A stretch of 64,000 nt of DNA from Dehalococcoidia bacterium (GTDB lineage: Bacteria; Chloroflexota; Dehalococcoidia; Lucifugimonadales; UBA3495). The notes below the pieces were generated by a model. That model did no database searches. It saw only the letters and a list, made by a program, of their open reading frames with translations, and was not told the DNA's origin. Numbering within the stretch: the stretch's first letter is position 1; each line of letters starts with the position of its first letter. This document shows, in pieces, positions 16,321-24,996 of this stretch. The stretch lies in NCBI GenBank assembly GCA_022827095.1, contig JAJDTP010000035.1, positions 83,951 through 147,950 of the forward strand, read 5' to 3'. Position numbers and translations under genes: made by a program.

Positions 16321-17319
16321 TCAGGGTTTGGGCAATCCGTACCCGGTTCCCAACTTGTTGCCCAGCCATGCGGACATCAATAACCACGTCTTCTGGCGTT
16401 TCGACAATGTGGGCCGGCGGCTCAGGACGTCGTATCCCTGCCGGTGAATTGCATGGAGGACGGCCGTACCACCCCTAGTGAATAGGGCCACCGGGAGTTG
16501 GGCTCGCCGGTCCAATGAAGCAACCAGGGGTGCGCCTTGTTGAAACATGCGCATCGCAACGTCACATTCGTATCGCAACAAGGAGCGGAACCCGTCGGTC
16601 GCTGAGCCGTTAGCGATGTCGCCCTCGGTGACGCCGAATCGCCTCATGTCGGTTTGGGGAAGGTAGATCCGGCCTCGGTCTCGATAGTCACGGCTGACAT
16701 CCTGCCAGAAATTGGTGAGTTGCAGTGCGGTGCAGGTGTGGTCGGCGAGCAATTGCCGCCGGCGATCGGCATACCCAAACAGGTACAGGTACAGGCGTCC
16801 AACCGGGTTTGCGGAATGGCGGCAATATTCCACTACGTCGTCGAGTGTCTCGAAACGCCCGGATCCCTGATCCATCAAATTGGCGCGTATCAGAAGTTGG
16901 AAGGGTTCCCTCGGAATATCGAACGAGTTGACCGTGTGCTGTACCGCGAGCGATATGGGGTGGGCGGGTTGCCCCGAATAAATCGCCTCCAGTTCGTTCT
17001 CCCACCACGCCAGTTGGCCGCGGCGGTGGGTGGTGATCGTGTCGTCGAGTTTCCCGTTCTCAACTGCGGACGTGACCGGTTCTGAGGGCAGGGATTCGTC
17101 GCCCAGGTCGTCCACCATCCGACACCAGGCGTAGATTGCATAGACGTGCGGCAGTTTTCGCTTGGGCGTGATCCAGCCTCCGACGTTGAAATTCTCGTAA
17201 TGGCTGCGCGCCAGCCTTTCGCAGTACCGGTACGCCTCAGCCAGCGTCACCGACTCCGCGGATGCAATACCGCAGGCCTCCTCATTGGAGGGGTTTCGCT
17301 CTTCAACTGCCGCCGACAT
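16321..17319 (-). CDS. hpnC: Hydroxysqualene synthase HpnC
   Basis: 332 residues. Squalene/phytoene synthase fold with MVDDLGDES and NFWQDVSRDYRDRGRIYLP Asp-rich motifs; the N-terminus SHYENFNVG is typical of HpnC. It converts presqualene diphosphate to hydroxysqualene. It lies 23 bp after yjbQ and 10 bp before hpnD. Confidence 0.92.
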   Translation of the reverse strand: MSAAVEERNPSNEEACGIASAESVTLAEAYRYCERLARSHYENFNVGGWITPKRKLPHVYAIYAWCRMVDDLGDESLPSEPVTSAVENGKLDDTITTHRRGQLAWWENELEAIYSGQPAHPISLAVQHTVNSFDIPREPFQLLIRANLMDQGSGRFETLDDVVEYCRHSANPVGRLYLYLFGYADRRRQLLADHTCTALQLTNFWQDVSRDYRDRGRIYLPQTDMRRFGVTEGDIANGSATDGFRSLLRYECDVAMRMFQQGAPLVASLDRRAQLPVALFTRGGTAVLHAIHRQGYDVLSRRPTLSKRQKTWLLMSAWLGNKLGTGYGLPKP

Positions 17320-17342
17320 GATGCCCCAGGTCCGGAGCCCGC

Positions 17343-17786
17343 TTACTCGCCCACGATCTGGACCATGACCTCACGCGGCCGCGGGTGGTCCAGCTCGATG
17401 AAGAAAATGCTCTGCCACTGGCCGAAGGGCATCTTTCCGTCGATGAGCGGGATGGTTTCACTAGACCCCAGCATCAAATGTTGCAGGTGCGCGTGACCGT
17501 TGGGAGATTCCTCTTCGGTCATGTTGACCGTGCACACCGAGAAGTCGTTGTGCCGGTATTCTCCGAAACGCGGGCACATCTTCTCCAGAAAACGCGTCAT
17601 GTCTTCAATCAACAACGGCTCGTTCTCGTTGATGATCACGGCAGCGGTGGTGTGACGGGAGTACACCACTACGAACCCGTTGCTGACGCAGGCCTTACCG
17701 ACACAACCCTTGACCCAGTCAGTGATATCGATGAACTCGGGCGCGCCGGTGGTGTCGACTTTCAGCGAAAAGTGTTCGGTTTTCAT
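17343..17786 (-). CDS. yjbQ: YjbQ/UPF0047 family protein
   Basis: 147 residues from ATG at 17786 (a GTG at 17795 is also in frame). Diagnostic stretches: VVVYSRHTTAAVIINENEP, then HLMLGSSETIPLIDGKM, GQWQSIFFIELD and the RPREVMVQIVGE end, with His and Glu residues that cluster around a metal in known structures. Some members have weak thiamine-phosphate synthase activity, but the physiological role is unclear. Its position between shc and hpnC is unusual and may be incidental. Confidence 0.9.
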   Translation of the reverse strand: MKTEHFSLKVDTTGAPEFIDITDWVKGCVGKACVSNGFVVVYSRHTTAAVIINENEPLLIEDMTRFLEKMCPRFGEYRHNDFSVCTVNMTEEESPNGHAHLQHLMLGSSETIPLIDGKMPFGQWQSIFFIELDHPRPREVMVQIVGE

Positions 17787-17851
17787 AAGCTGCACTCTGT
17801 AGCGGAGTGTGATTAACGGAAAACTTATGTGGTATGAGTTGAGGTACGAGC

Positions 17852-19927
17852 CTACGATACGATGGGCCGAGAACCATTGCCCCTGGGTTTGCCGGACGGA
17901 TCTGCCTGAGCACGCCGCCCCCGATAGCGAGCCAAGGCTATCAGCGGCCAGGTGTTTCGGTAAAGGTGGTAGTTGATCATGAAACCCGCCGATAGTTCAG
18001 CTCCCTGGAATCCACGTTCACCAGCTTGGGGGACGCTTTCCACTCGTTCGCCTTTCAGGTAACCGGGAAACCCGGTGCCCGTGAAATATGGCTCATCCCA
18101 GTTTCCCTCCGCAAGTTGTGTTGCCAGCAAGTATGAAACCCCACGGTGGGTGGCCGGGTGGTCGCCGCATCCGGACGCTACCAGCGCAATAATAGCCCAA
18201 GCGGTCTGGGAAGCGGTACTTGGTCCAACTCCTCGTTGCGTCGAATCTATATATGACGCACACGATTCGCCCCAACCTCCATCGGGATTTTGATGGTCAA
18301 TCAGCCACTGCACCGCTCGGCGAATGTAGGGCTGACGCATGTCTTCACCTGCAGCCTCCAACGCCGGCAGGACCGCTCCCAAACCATAGACGTAGTTTAC
18401 GCCCCAGCGGCCGAACCAACTACCATCATCCTCTTGTTCGTGCCGGAGATAGCGATACGCCTGTTGCAGGAAAACCTGATCGGTTTTGTACCCGAGTTTG
18501 CCGTACATTTCCAGTACATGAGCGGTTACGTCCGCGCTGGACGGGTCAAGAACTTCGCCAAAATCGCTGAACGTCAGGGCCGTGACATAACCGTGATTGT
18601 TGTCCTTGTCGAAGGATGCCCATCCACCGTCCCTGCTTTGCATCCCTCGCACCCAGTCGCGCGCGCGCGCGATTGCATCCTGACGCGAACGATCTTCAGC
18701 GCCCGGCAATTTGCCGAGGCGCAGGGCGAGCACGACCTCGGCGGTATCGTCGATATCCGGATAGCAGTTGTTGTGGAACTCGAAGGCCCACCCACCCGGT
18801 TGCAGTTGGGGCGCCTGCACCTGCCAGTCACCACCGACCAGTATTTGCTTGTCGACCAGCCACCGGGTGGCCGCTTCCAGCATGGGATCATTGGGAGGCA
18901 ATCCGCTTTCGGCCAGCCCCTGAACGACCAGGCACGTGTCCCAAACCGGTGATATGCAGCCCTGAATAGTCCAGCGGTCGCCCTTTTGGATGGAGAAACC
19001 GTCCAGGCCGGCGAATCCTCGGGACATGGTGGGGTGCTCGTTATCGAAGCCGCACACGCTCAGGGCGATCAGGCTGTACACCCAGGGGGGTTGAATCCCG
19101 CCCCAACTTCCATCGTCTTCCTGGTGGTCCAGGATCCAACGAATGGCTTTGCGTTCAGCGATGCTACGCAAAGGGTTAGCTGGGATGCGATCGTAAGTCT
19201 TCCCCAGCAACCGCTCGGCCAGATGCACCAGCCTGGGCAAATTGAACCCGGGTGGCGCTGGTATGGAATAATCGGTTCCTGACTGACCCTCGGGAAACAG
19301 TTCGTCGATGGCATGCTCCGGCGCAACGGGCCGAGCTGCACGGCGCGACAAGACGATGGACAAGGGAACGATACATCCTCTTGCCCAACTGGCAAAACGG
19401 TAGATGCTCAGCGGCGCCCAATGGGGCAGCAATATCATCTCGATAGGGAGGCTCGGCGTGCCGGTCCATTCCCATTGTCCGAACAACGCCAGCCAAATGC
19501 GCGTGAACATCCGGGTCTGCGGCACCCCACCCCGATCCAACACGAACTGCCTGGCACGACGCATGTGATCCGATTGCGGGTCTTCACCGCATAGTTTCAG
19601 CGCGAAATAGCATTCCACCGTGGTGGACAGATCACCGGGAGCGCCGTAGTAGATCGCCCAGGATCCGTCGTCCAGCTGCTTGCTCCGGAGATAATTGACG
19701 ATGTGCCGCTCGCGCTCCGGATTCCGATGTCCCAGGAACTGGGATAGCATCACATACTCGGCTTCCATGGTATTGTTCGATTCCAGCTCGCCCCACCAGA
19801 AGCCACCGGGGTCCTGTATCCGCCGGAAGTAGCCCTGAAGCCGCTCGATTGATGCGTCCAGCGCTTCAGGCGACGGCGCTTCGATACGAGCGTCGATCCC
19901 GCTGCGGACGATTTCCCGGACAACCAT
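17852..19927 (-). CDS. shc: Squalene-hopene cyclase
   Basis: 691 residues from ATG at 19927; an in-frame TTG at 19945 would add six. The catalytic D-x-D-D is present near residue 390 in YPDIDDTAEV. Multiple QW repeats are visible (DDGSWGG, RDGGWASFD, QEDDGSWFGRWG, NPDGGWGES, AEGNWDEPYF). It cyclises squalene to hopene/hopanol at the membrane face. The length matches the family. It sits between hpnA (27 bp) and yjbQ. Confidence 0.95.
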   Translation of the reverse strand: MVVREIVRSGIDARIEAPSPEALDASIERLQGYFRRIQDPGGFWWGELESNNTMEAEYVMLSQFLGHRNPERERHIVNYLRSKQLDDGSWAIYYGAPGDLSTTVECYFALKLCGEDPQSDHMRRARQFVLDRGGVPQTRMFTRIWLALFGQWEWTGTPSLPIEMILLPHWAPLSIYRFASWARGCIVPLSIVLSRRAARPVAPEHAIDELFPEGQSGTDYSIPAPPGFNLPRLVHLAERLLGKTYDRIPANPLRSIAERKAIRWILDHQEDDGSWGGIQPPWVYSLIALSVCGFDNEHPTMSRGFAGLDGFSIQKGDRWTIQGCISPVWDTCLVVQGLAESGLPPNDPMLEAATRWLVDKQILVGGDWQVQAPQLQPGGWAFEFHNNCYPDIDDTAEVVLALRLGKLPGAEDRSRQDAIARARDWVRGMQSRDGGWASFDKDNNHGYVTALTFSDFGEVLDPSSADVTAHVLEMYGKLGYKTDQVFLQQAYRYLRHEQEDDGSWFGRWGVNYVYGLGAVLPALEAAGEDMRQPYIRRAVQWLIDHQNPDGGWGESCASYIDSTQRGVGPSTASQTAWAIIALVASGCGDHPATHRGVSYLLATQLAEGNWDEPYFTGTGFPGYLKGERVESVPQAGERGFQGAELSAGFMINYHLYRNTWPLIALARYRGRRAQADPSGKPRGNGSRPIVS

Positions 19928-19954
19928 GATACTTGCGCCGCCCAACGTGAAACG

Positions 19955-20956
19955 CTAACAGTAGCCGTAATTCCTGAACCAGCGGATCGCTTTTTCTAGT
20001 GCCGCCTCAACCGGGCTCTGGGGCAAACCCAGTTCCGACACCGCTTTTTTGCTGCTCACGTACATCGGGTGCTTGGTGATTTTGATTGCTTCTACCGGAA
20101 CGGTTGGTGGACGGCGAAGGAGGGTGCCTTCGACGAATTCGTCGAAGTATGCGACCCCCAAAATGGCCCAATGCGGGATGCGAATCTTAGGCGCGCGCCG
20201 TCCGGTGATCGTGGACAGGATGTCGAAAATTTCCTTCAGAGTGAGATTGCGGCACCCGAGGATATATCGCTCCCCGGGGATGCCTCGTTCCATTGCCAGT
20301 ATGTGTCCTTCGGCAACGTCCCCAACATCGATCAAGTTCATTCCCGTGGCGATGTAACCGGGAGCCTTGCCGCGGGCGAAGGACAGGGGAATTTGCCCGG
20401 TTGGTGTCGGTTTGACGTCCCATTCGCCCACCGGAGCGCAGGGGTTGACTACCACCACCTCCATCTCGTCGTCATTGGCCGCCAGGGCAATCTGCTCAGT
20501 GGCATACTTGGACTGCTTGTAATCGCCGATGAGCAAAGCCTGCCGGGGCGCCATCTCTTCAGTACCCAGGAGCTCCGGGTCCCTCGACCCGTTTTCAGGT
20601 ATGCCGATGGTGGAGACTGAACTGGTGAAAACCACCCGGCGCACTCCGACCTGCCGAGCGGCGTCAAGCAGATTTACCGTCCCGGCCACGTTGGAGCGGT
20701 ACACTTCGCGCGGGTGAGGTGACCAGAAGGAATAAGTTGCCGCGCAGTGATAGACGGTCTCGCAGCCGGCGGCGGCCCGTCGCACCGATTCGCTGTCCAG
20801 CAGGTCGCCGGTTGCTTGCGCCACTCCAGTTCCCCGGATGGCCAGGTCGTTGGCGGACGGCCGCACCAGGGCGCGAACGTCCTCGCCGCGGGACCATAGG
20901 GCACGTGCCAGGTTGCCGCCGATAAAGCCGGTGGCGCCCGTTACCAGCGTGGTCAT
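19955..20956 (-). CDS. hpnA: Hopanoid-associated sugar epimerase HpnA
   Basis: 333 residues. Extended SDR with TLVTGATGFIGGNLARAL at the N-terminus, YHCAATYSFWSP, TSSVSTIG and Y-x-x-x-K replaced by YKQSKYATEQ (Y-K-Q-S-K). The name follows the cluster. Its substrate is not established, though a role in side-chain sugar processing is usually assumed. The ATG overlaps the hpnG stop by 4 bp. Confidence 0.9.
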   Translation of the reverse strand: MTTLVTGATGFIGGNLARALWSRGEDVRALVRPSANDLAIRGTGVAQATGDLLDSESVRRAAAGCETVYHCAATYSFWSPHPREVYRSNVAGTVNLLDAARQVGVRRVVFTSSVSTIGIPENGSRDPELLGTEEMAPRQALLIGDYKQSKYATEQIALAANDDEMEVVVVNPCAPVGEWDVKPTPTGQIPLSFARGKAPGYIATGMNLIDVGDVAEGHILAMERGIPGERYILGCRNLTLKEIFDILSTITGRRAPKIRIPHWAILGVAYFDEFVEGTLLRRPPTVPVEAIKITKHPMYVSSKKAVSELGLPQSPVEAALEKAIRWFRNYGYC

Positions 20957-21696
20957 GGCGTCAACCCGGCCGGTCCGACTGATGGAGCGGGCGGACCGTC
21001 CAACGCGCCCGACACGCAGTCGGCCAAGCGAGCCCGTGCGATTTGGGCCTTACGGGCGAGTCGGATCAGAACGGCCGCACTGCCCGGATGCGTTGCCAGC
21101 CCGCGCAGGACATGGATAATCCCGTTACCCATTCCACCGAGATAGTCTGGTATCTCATCCCCCGCGGTGTCCAGAACCGCTCGGACCGAAGCGAATGGTA
21201 TTCCGTGAGCGGCGGCTACCCTAGCGGCCCAGTAGTCTTCCATGTTGACCGATAGTGATCCCGTCTCCGCGCGCAGACCAGATTTCCTTTTGGCGCCGGT
21301 TATTGCCGTCACCGTTGCCGAGGGACCGCCAACGCAGCGCGTTGCACTTCGGTCAGCCCAAGACCTGATCCGGCCGGCCAGTGTTGGATCGGCTGGGATG
21401 GGCCCCGGACGGTCAATGGAGTGAAACACCTCGGCGACGTGCAGGTCGCCGGTAAGCAAACCCGGGTCGGTCGCGCCGCAGAATCCGATCAACGCTATCG
21501 CCGTTGGCGATTCGGCCGCCACTGCCTCGATGCCCGCTTCGGTGCGCTGCCGGCCCACGCCGACAACACGCAACATCATGCCACTTCCGTGCGGGTCGCT
21601 GATCGCCTGGCGCACTCCGGCGAGTTCCGTGGCCATGGGTGCAACTACGGCAAGCATAAGCATAACAAAGGCGACCAACCTGGACCGGCCGGCCAT
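20953..21696 (-). CDS. hpnG: HpnG-like nucleoside phosphorylase (adenosylhopane nucleosidase)
   Basis: 247 residues. Purine-nucleoside-phosphorylase-like features: VVGVGRQRTEAGI, ALIGFCGATDPGL, VNMEDYWAARVAAAHGIPF and RAVLDTAGDEIPD. In established hopanoid pathways HpnG releases adenine from adenosylhopane to give ribosylhopane. It sits between hpnH and hpnA and overlaps hpnA by 4 bp, which strengthens the call. Confidence 0.88.
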   Translation of the reverse strand: MAGRSRLVAFVMLMLAVVAPMATELAGVRQAISDPHGSGMMLRVVGVGRQRTEAGIEAVAAESPTAIALIGFCGATDPGLLTGDLHVAEVFHSIDRPGPIPADPTLAGRIRSWADRSATRCVGGPSATVTAITGAKRKSGLRAETGSLSVNMEDYWAARVAAAHGIPFASVRAVLDTAGDEIPDYLGGMGNGIIHVLRGLATHPGSAAVLIRLARKAQIARARLADCVSGALDGPPAPSVGPAGLTP

Positions 21697-21762
21697 CGTT
21701 CGCGTTATCGTTCGGAATGTCCGCCACCCATTGTGTCGAACGGATGCAATGCCAGGGCACGT

Positions 21763-22839
21763 CTAGCCGACGCTGATCCCTCCTTTGTGGGCCGCGCCGG
21801 ATTTGATGAACGTCACCCATTCCCGGGGTTTGCCAATTGCGTTGAATATCGTTGCCGATTCGAAACCGCAATGCATCATGCAGTTGTTGCAGCGAGGGTC
21901 CCTCCCCACGCCGTATTTTTCTTCCCACAGTTGGGGTTCGTATAGTTCATCAATCTCGGTGGTGTGTTCATCGGCCAGGGGATAACAGGGTTTGCGCCAG
22001 CCCATAACCGTGTACGTGGGATTGGACCATGCCGTGCACTGATATTCGCGCTCTCCCCGGAGGAAGTTCAGGTACAGCGGGTTGTTGTAGAACCGCATCC
22101 CTTCCATACGGGTCGGGTCCAGCAGGTCGCGGAACACGTTCCTGGATTCCTGCCGCGTGAGGAACAGATCCTGGTCGGGAGCATCTTCAAAGTCGTAGCC
22201 CGGCGAGATCATCGACCCTTCGACCCCCAGGTCGCCGACGTAGCGGAACATCTCCCGTAAGTCCTCGACGTCGCTGTTGCGGAATACAGTTGTGTTGGTG
22301 CAGACGCGATAGCCCCGCTCCACTGCCATTTCTATGCCTTCCACCGCGCGCTTGAAAACACCGGAGCGCGCTACAGATTCGTCGTGCTTTTCCTCCATGC
22401 CGTCCATGTGGATGACCCAGCAGAAGTACTTGGAGGGCGGTATTTTGTCCAGCATGCGCGGTAGCAGTAGCGCGTTGGTGCAGCAATAGACGAAGTATTT
22501 TTCGTCGATCAGCGTGTTGATGATCTCGTCGATTTTGGGATGGATCGTCGGCTCGCCGCCGGCGATGGACACGATGGGCGCTCCCGACTTGTGCACGGCG
22601 TCCAAGGCTTCTTCCACGGGCATCATTTGGTCCAGGACGCCGCGGTATTCGCGAATCCGGCCGCACCCGATGCATGCCAGGTTGCACATCTCCAACGGCT
22701 CCAGCATGGTGACCAGTGGGAAGCGCTTCCGACCACGAAGCCGGTTCTTGAGGATGTACCAGCCCATGCGAACGCCCAGTTCCATCGGGCGCTTGGCCGG
22801 TTTGACAACGGTGCCAGGATCTTTATTTGTCCGTACCAT
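21763..22839 (-). CDS. hpnH: Radical-SAM adenosylhopane synthase HpnH
   Basis: 358 residues. The radical-SAM cluster is CNLACIGCG, with Cys spacing C-x3-C-x2-C, near residue 53, preceded by LEPLEMCN. SIAGGEPTIHP is the GGE motif. The C-terminal NCMMHCGFE Cys residues and the DUF3463-like end fit HpnH. It adds 5'-deoxyadenosyl to diploptene. It is followed by hpnG, the next enzyme. Confidence 0.93.
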   Translation of the reverse strand: MVRTNKDPGTVVKPAKRPMELGVRMGWYILKNRLRGRKRFPLVTMLEPLEMCNLACIGCGRIREYRGVLDQMMPVEEALDAVHKSGAPIVSIAGGEPTIHPKIDEIINTLIDEKYFVYCCTNALLLPRMLDKIPPSKYFCWVIHMDGMEEKHDESVARSGVFKRAVEGIEMAVERGYRVCTNTTVFRNSDVEDLREMFRYVGDLGVEGSMISPGYDFEDAPDQDLFLTRQESRNVFRDLLDPTRMEGMRFYNNPLYLNFLRGEREYQCTAWSNPTYTVMGWRKPCYPLADEHTTEIDELYEPQLWEEKYGVGRDPRCNNCMMHCGFESATIFNAIGKPREWVTFIKSGAAHKGGISVG

Positions 22840-22872
22840 GCTCAGAATCCCCGTAGCTTGTCGCCAAGGTGC

Positions 22873-23889
22873 TCAGAATCGGCGATAGGCCATGAAGTCA
22901 ATCAGGTTTTTTGCGTCCTCGTTGGCCCAGGGTGGCAGTTCCAACATTGCCAGAGCAGCCCGCCCTTCTTCAGCGGTCGCATCAGTGAGTTCGTCGGTTC
23001 GTCGGTCGGCGCCCAGGTCATCGAGTATGTTGAGAACGCGATTTACATCGTCCTCGTTGAGCTCCTCCTGCGCGTACAGGCGCAACAACTCTTCACGATT
23101 GGCCCCTTCAGCGTACTGGAAGGCGTATACGACGGGGTAGCTTTTTTTGCGCTGGACGATGTCGCTGTCCGTGGATTTTCCGGTAATGGCTTCGTCTCCC
23201 CAAATGCCCAGATAGTCGTCCCTGATCTGGAACAATCGGCCGATGGCCCGGCCGAACCGCGCCACGCCTTCCAGGGTCTCCCGCTCGTCCGTGGCTATGG
23301 TTGCCCCGATGACCATGCTGCTGCGGATAAGGGCGCCCGTTTTGAGTGCGATCATGTCCAGATATTCGTCCGACGCGATGACTTCGCGGCGTTCGAACTC
23401 CAGGTCCCGGCACTGGCCTTCAATCATTTCGAGGTAGCTTTGAGTCAGCAATTGGGAGACGCGAATAGAGGTGGCGGGCGGGACCTGGCAGCCCACATTC
23501 AGGGTGCTGAGGTCTCCTAGGGATTGCATTGCGTCGCCGGCCACCAACGCTTGTTCAGTGCCCCAGATAGCCCACACGGTGGGTTGGTGGCGCCGTTCCA
23601 TTCCCTGATCCTGGATGTCGTCGTGAACCAGGGAGAAATTATGAATAAGCTCGAGCGCGGCTGCGGCCGGGGCAGCATGGCCGGGATCTCCCTGGAGGGC
23701 GTCGCACGCGAACATGCAGAGGGTGGGCCTGAGCGCTTTGCCCTGCGAGGCCGGACTGGCCGCCGGAGTTCCCGTCCGGTCCGACCATCCCAAATGGTAC
23801 CGCAGGAGCGTGTTGACCGCGTGATCTTCCAGGGGCGGCACTGCGGCTGTCAGGGCATTTTCCAGGTGCTCTCGGTAACGGTCAAACAT
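22873..23889 (-). CDS. Polyprenyl (farnesyl/geranylgeranyl) diphosphate synthase
   Basis: 338 residues from ATG at 23889, the usual family length. Other in-frame ATGs at 23982 and 24054 would add 31 or 55 residues of atypical sequence. Asp-rich motifs: LVHDDIQDQGMERR and IRDDYLGIWGDE, with GKALRPTL near the N-terminus. It supplies isoprenyl diphosphate; as the first gene of the hopanoid run it most likely makes farnesyl diphosphate for HpnD, but product length cannot be read here. The promoter at 24069-24097 leaves either a long leader or, if 24054 is used, a nearly leaderless transcript. Confidence 0.88.
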   Translation of the reverse strand: MFDRYREHLENALTAAVPPLEDHAVNTLLRYHLGWSDRTGTPAASPASQGKALRPTLCMFACDALQGDPGHAAPAAAALELIHNFSLVHDDIQDQGMERRHQPTVWAIWGTEQALVAGDAMQSLGDLSTLNVGCQVPPATSIRVSQLLTQSYLEMIEGQCRDLEFERREVIASDEYLDMIALKTGALIRSSMVIGATIATDERETLEGVARFGRAIGRLFQIRDDYLGIWGDEAITGKSTDSDIVQRKKSYPVVYAFQYAEGANREELLRLYAQEELNEDDVNRVLNILDDLGADRRTDELTDATAEEGRAALAMLELPPWANEDAKNLIDFMAYRRF

Positions 23890-24068
23890 GGCGGGCAATT
23901 CTGGCGCTTGGTTGCGCGCCCTGGTGTTGCCCTGCCGACCCAACCGGCTAGCCTCGGCGGAGGCTGTTGGTGTTGTACCCATTGGCGAAGCCTGCCGTGC
24001 GATGAGGATGACGAGGTAGGCGCGGCGCGCGGTTTCCGGGTAGGGCCCGTCCATTCCAACGTTGGCAA

Positions 24069-24097
24069 AATGTAGCGAACGCCGGCAATCATGTCAA
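24069..24097 (-). promoter_or_regulatory. Promoter of the hopanoid gene run
   Basis: Reading the minus strand: TTGACA (24097-24092), a 17-bp spacer, TACATT (24074-24069). This is the best-matching promoter in the window. The predicted start is near 24062, ahead of the polyprenyl synthase and the genes behind it. Confidence 0.65.
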
Positions 24098-24118
24098 GCA
24101 AGGTGATCCGGGCGCTGA

Positions 24119-24250
24119 CGGGCACCCGCTTTCTGGAGGATGTCAGAATCAGGATTTGCCGGATTTCAGGATTGCCGGGATTGGGCTGTGGTTGTCGTGT
24201 GCGCGGGGGCATCCTGAAAATCCGATAATCCTGGAAATGCTGGCTCTGAC
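24119..24250. repeat. Palindromic dispersed element, copy 2
   Basis: The 109-bp palindrome at 24142-24250 begins GTCAGAATCAGGATTTGCCG and ends GGCTCTGAC; arms match copy 1 at 2798 closely, while the central loop differs. The CTCC-GAAAG-GGGT tail lies on the left side here (24119-24140), so this copy is inverted relative to copy 1. It sits directly upstream of the hopanoid promoter. Confidence 0.85.
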
Positions 24251-24306
24251 GATACCGTGCCTAAAAGCAGGTACGCGCGAGTATCCCGGTGAGAAAATGC
24301 GTGCCC

Positions 24307-24337
24307 AAAAGACGGCGCTCCCGCTACAGCGGGAGCG
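24307..24337 (-). terminator. Intrinsic terminator of the thrC-NIL-MoaD operon
   Basis: A 9-bp GC-rich stem (24316-24324 with 24329-24337) with a 4-nt loop is followed on the minus strand by CCGTC and four T. It lies about 35 nt past the MoaD-like stop. Confidence 0.55.
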
Positions 24338-24371
24338 TCAAAGCCACGGAGTCGGCAATATGCCCAGGTTC

Positions 24372-24653
24372 TCAGGTCAATCCGCCGGCGACCGCGGGAA
24401 CGATGCTGATCTCGTCTCCGGACTTGATAGACGTCCGTAGGCCCTGGTCGAACCGGATATCCTCGCCGTTGACATAAATGTTCACGAAGTAGCGCAGTTC
24501 GCCTTCTTCGTCCAGCAGCCGTTCTTTGAAGCCGGGATAGTCGCTCTCCAGCGTGTCTATCATTTGGGACAAATCGGCCACGTCCAGCTCGACTTTGTCC
24601 GCGCCGCCAGTCATCCGTCGCAGTGGGGTGGGAATGCGTACCGTTACGCCCAT
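24372..24653 (-). CDS. MoaD/ThiS family sulfur-carrier protein
   Basis: 93 residues from ATG at 24653; AGGAGGAGA eight bases upstream sets the start (an upstream ATG at 24692 lacks a site). Ubiquitin-like beta-grasp pattern with NIYVNGEDI, GDEISIVPAVAGG and a Gly-Gly near the C-terminus followed by Leu-Thr. Sulfur carriers are usually thiocarboxylated on a terminal Gly-Gly; the two extra residues would need removal, as in CysO-type proteins. Position after NIL and thrC hints at sulfur transfer to an amino-acid precursor. Confidence 0.85.
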   Translation of the reverse strand: MGVTVRIPTPLRRMTGGADKVELDVADLSQMIDTLESDYPGFKERLLDEEGELRYFVNIYVNGEDIRFDQGLRTSIKSGDEISIVPAVAGGLT

Positions 24654-24747
24654 CGGAATGTCTCCTCCTGCCATGCTGTCATGCCGTGCCACGCTTTGCG
24701 CTACGGCAGATTAGTTTACACTTCCGGCTCGTGGTCCGGTTTACTGG

Positions 24748-24996
24748 TCAGCCTTCGATCACGTCCCCTGCGATGGGGTCAACCCTGACGCCAGTATTGC
24801 CAACCCAGTCGAGCCCTCGCTGGATCTCGTCATCGGTTCCTTCCAGTTCGAGGATCACCCATCCGACGTCGGATCGCACGTCGGCTCTCCGGATATTGGT
24901 CACCACGTCAAAGTCGTGCCCCAGCCGGTAGATTATCGGCTCGCGCACCATTTCAGCCGAGAACGTGAACCGCACCCGCTGCTTGGCCATGGACAT
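24748..24996 (-). CDS. NIL domain protein
   Basis: 82 residues. The ferredoxin-like NIL domain (VRFTFSAEMVREPIIYRLGH, VTNIRRADV, GWVILELEGT) covers the whole protein. NIL domains usually bind substrates on methionine-uptake ATPases, and stand-alone forms occur next to homocysteine/methionine synthesis genes. ATG at 24996 abuts the thrC stop directly; ATG at 24990 is an alternative. Confidence 0.85.
   Translation of the reverse strand: MSMAKQRVRFTFSAEMVREPIIYRLGHDFDVVTNIRRADVRSDVGWVILELEGTDDEIQRGLDWVGNTGVRVDPIAGDVIEG

Noticed and set aside
18655..18675. Alternating CG run
   Set aside because: It lies inside the intact shc coding sequence and reflects codon use.
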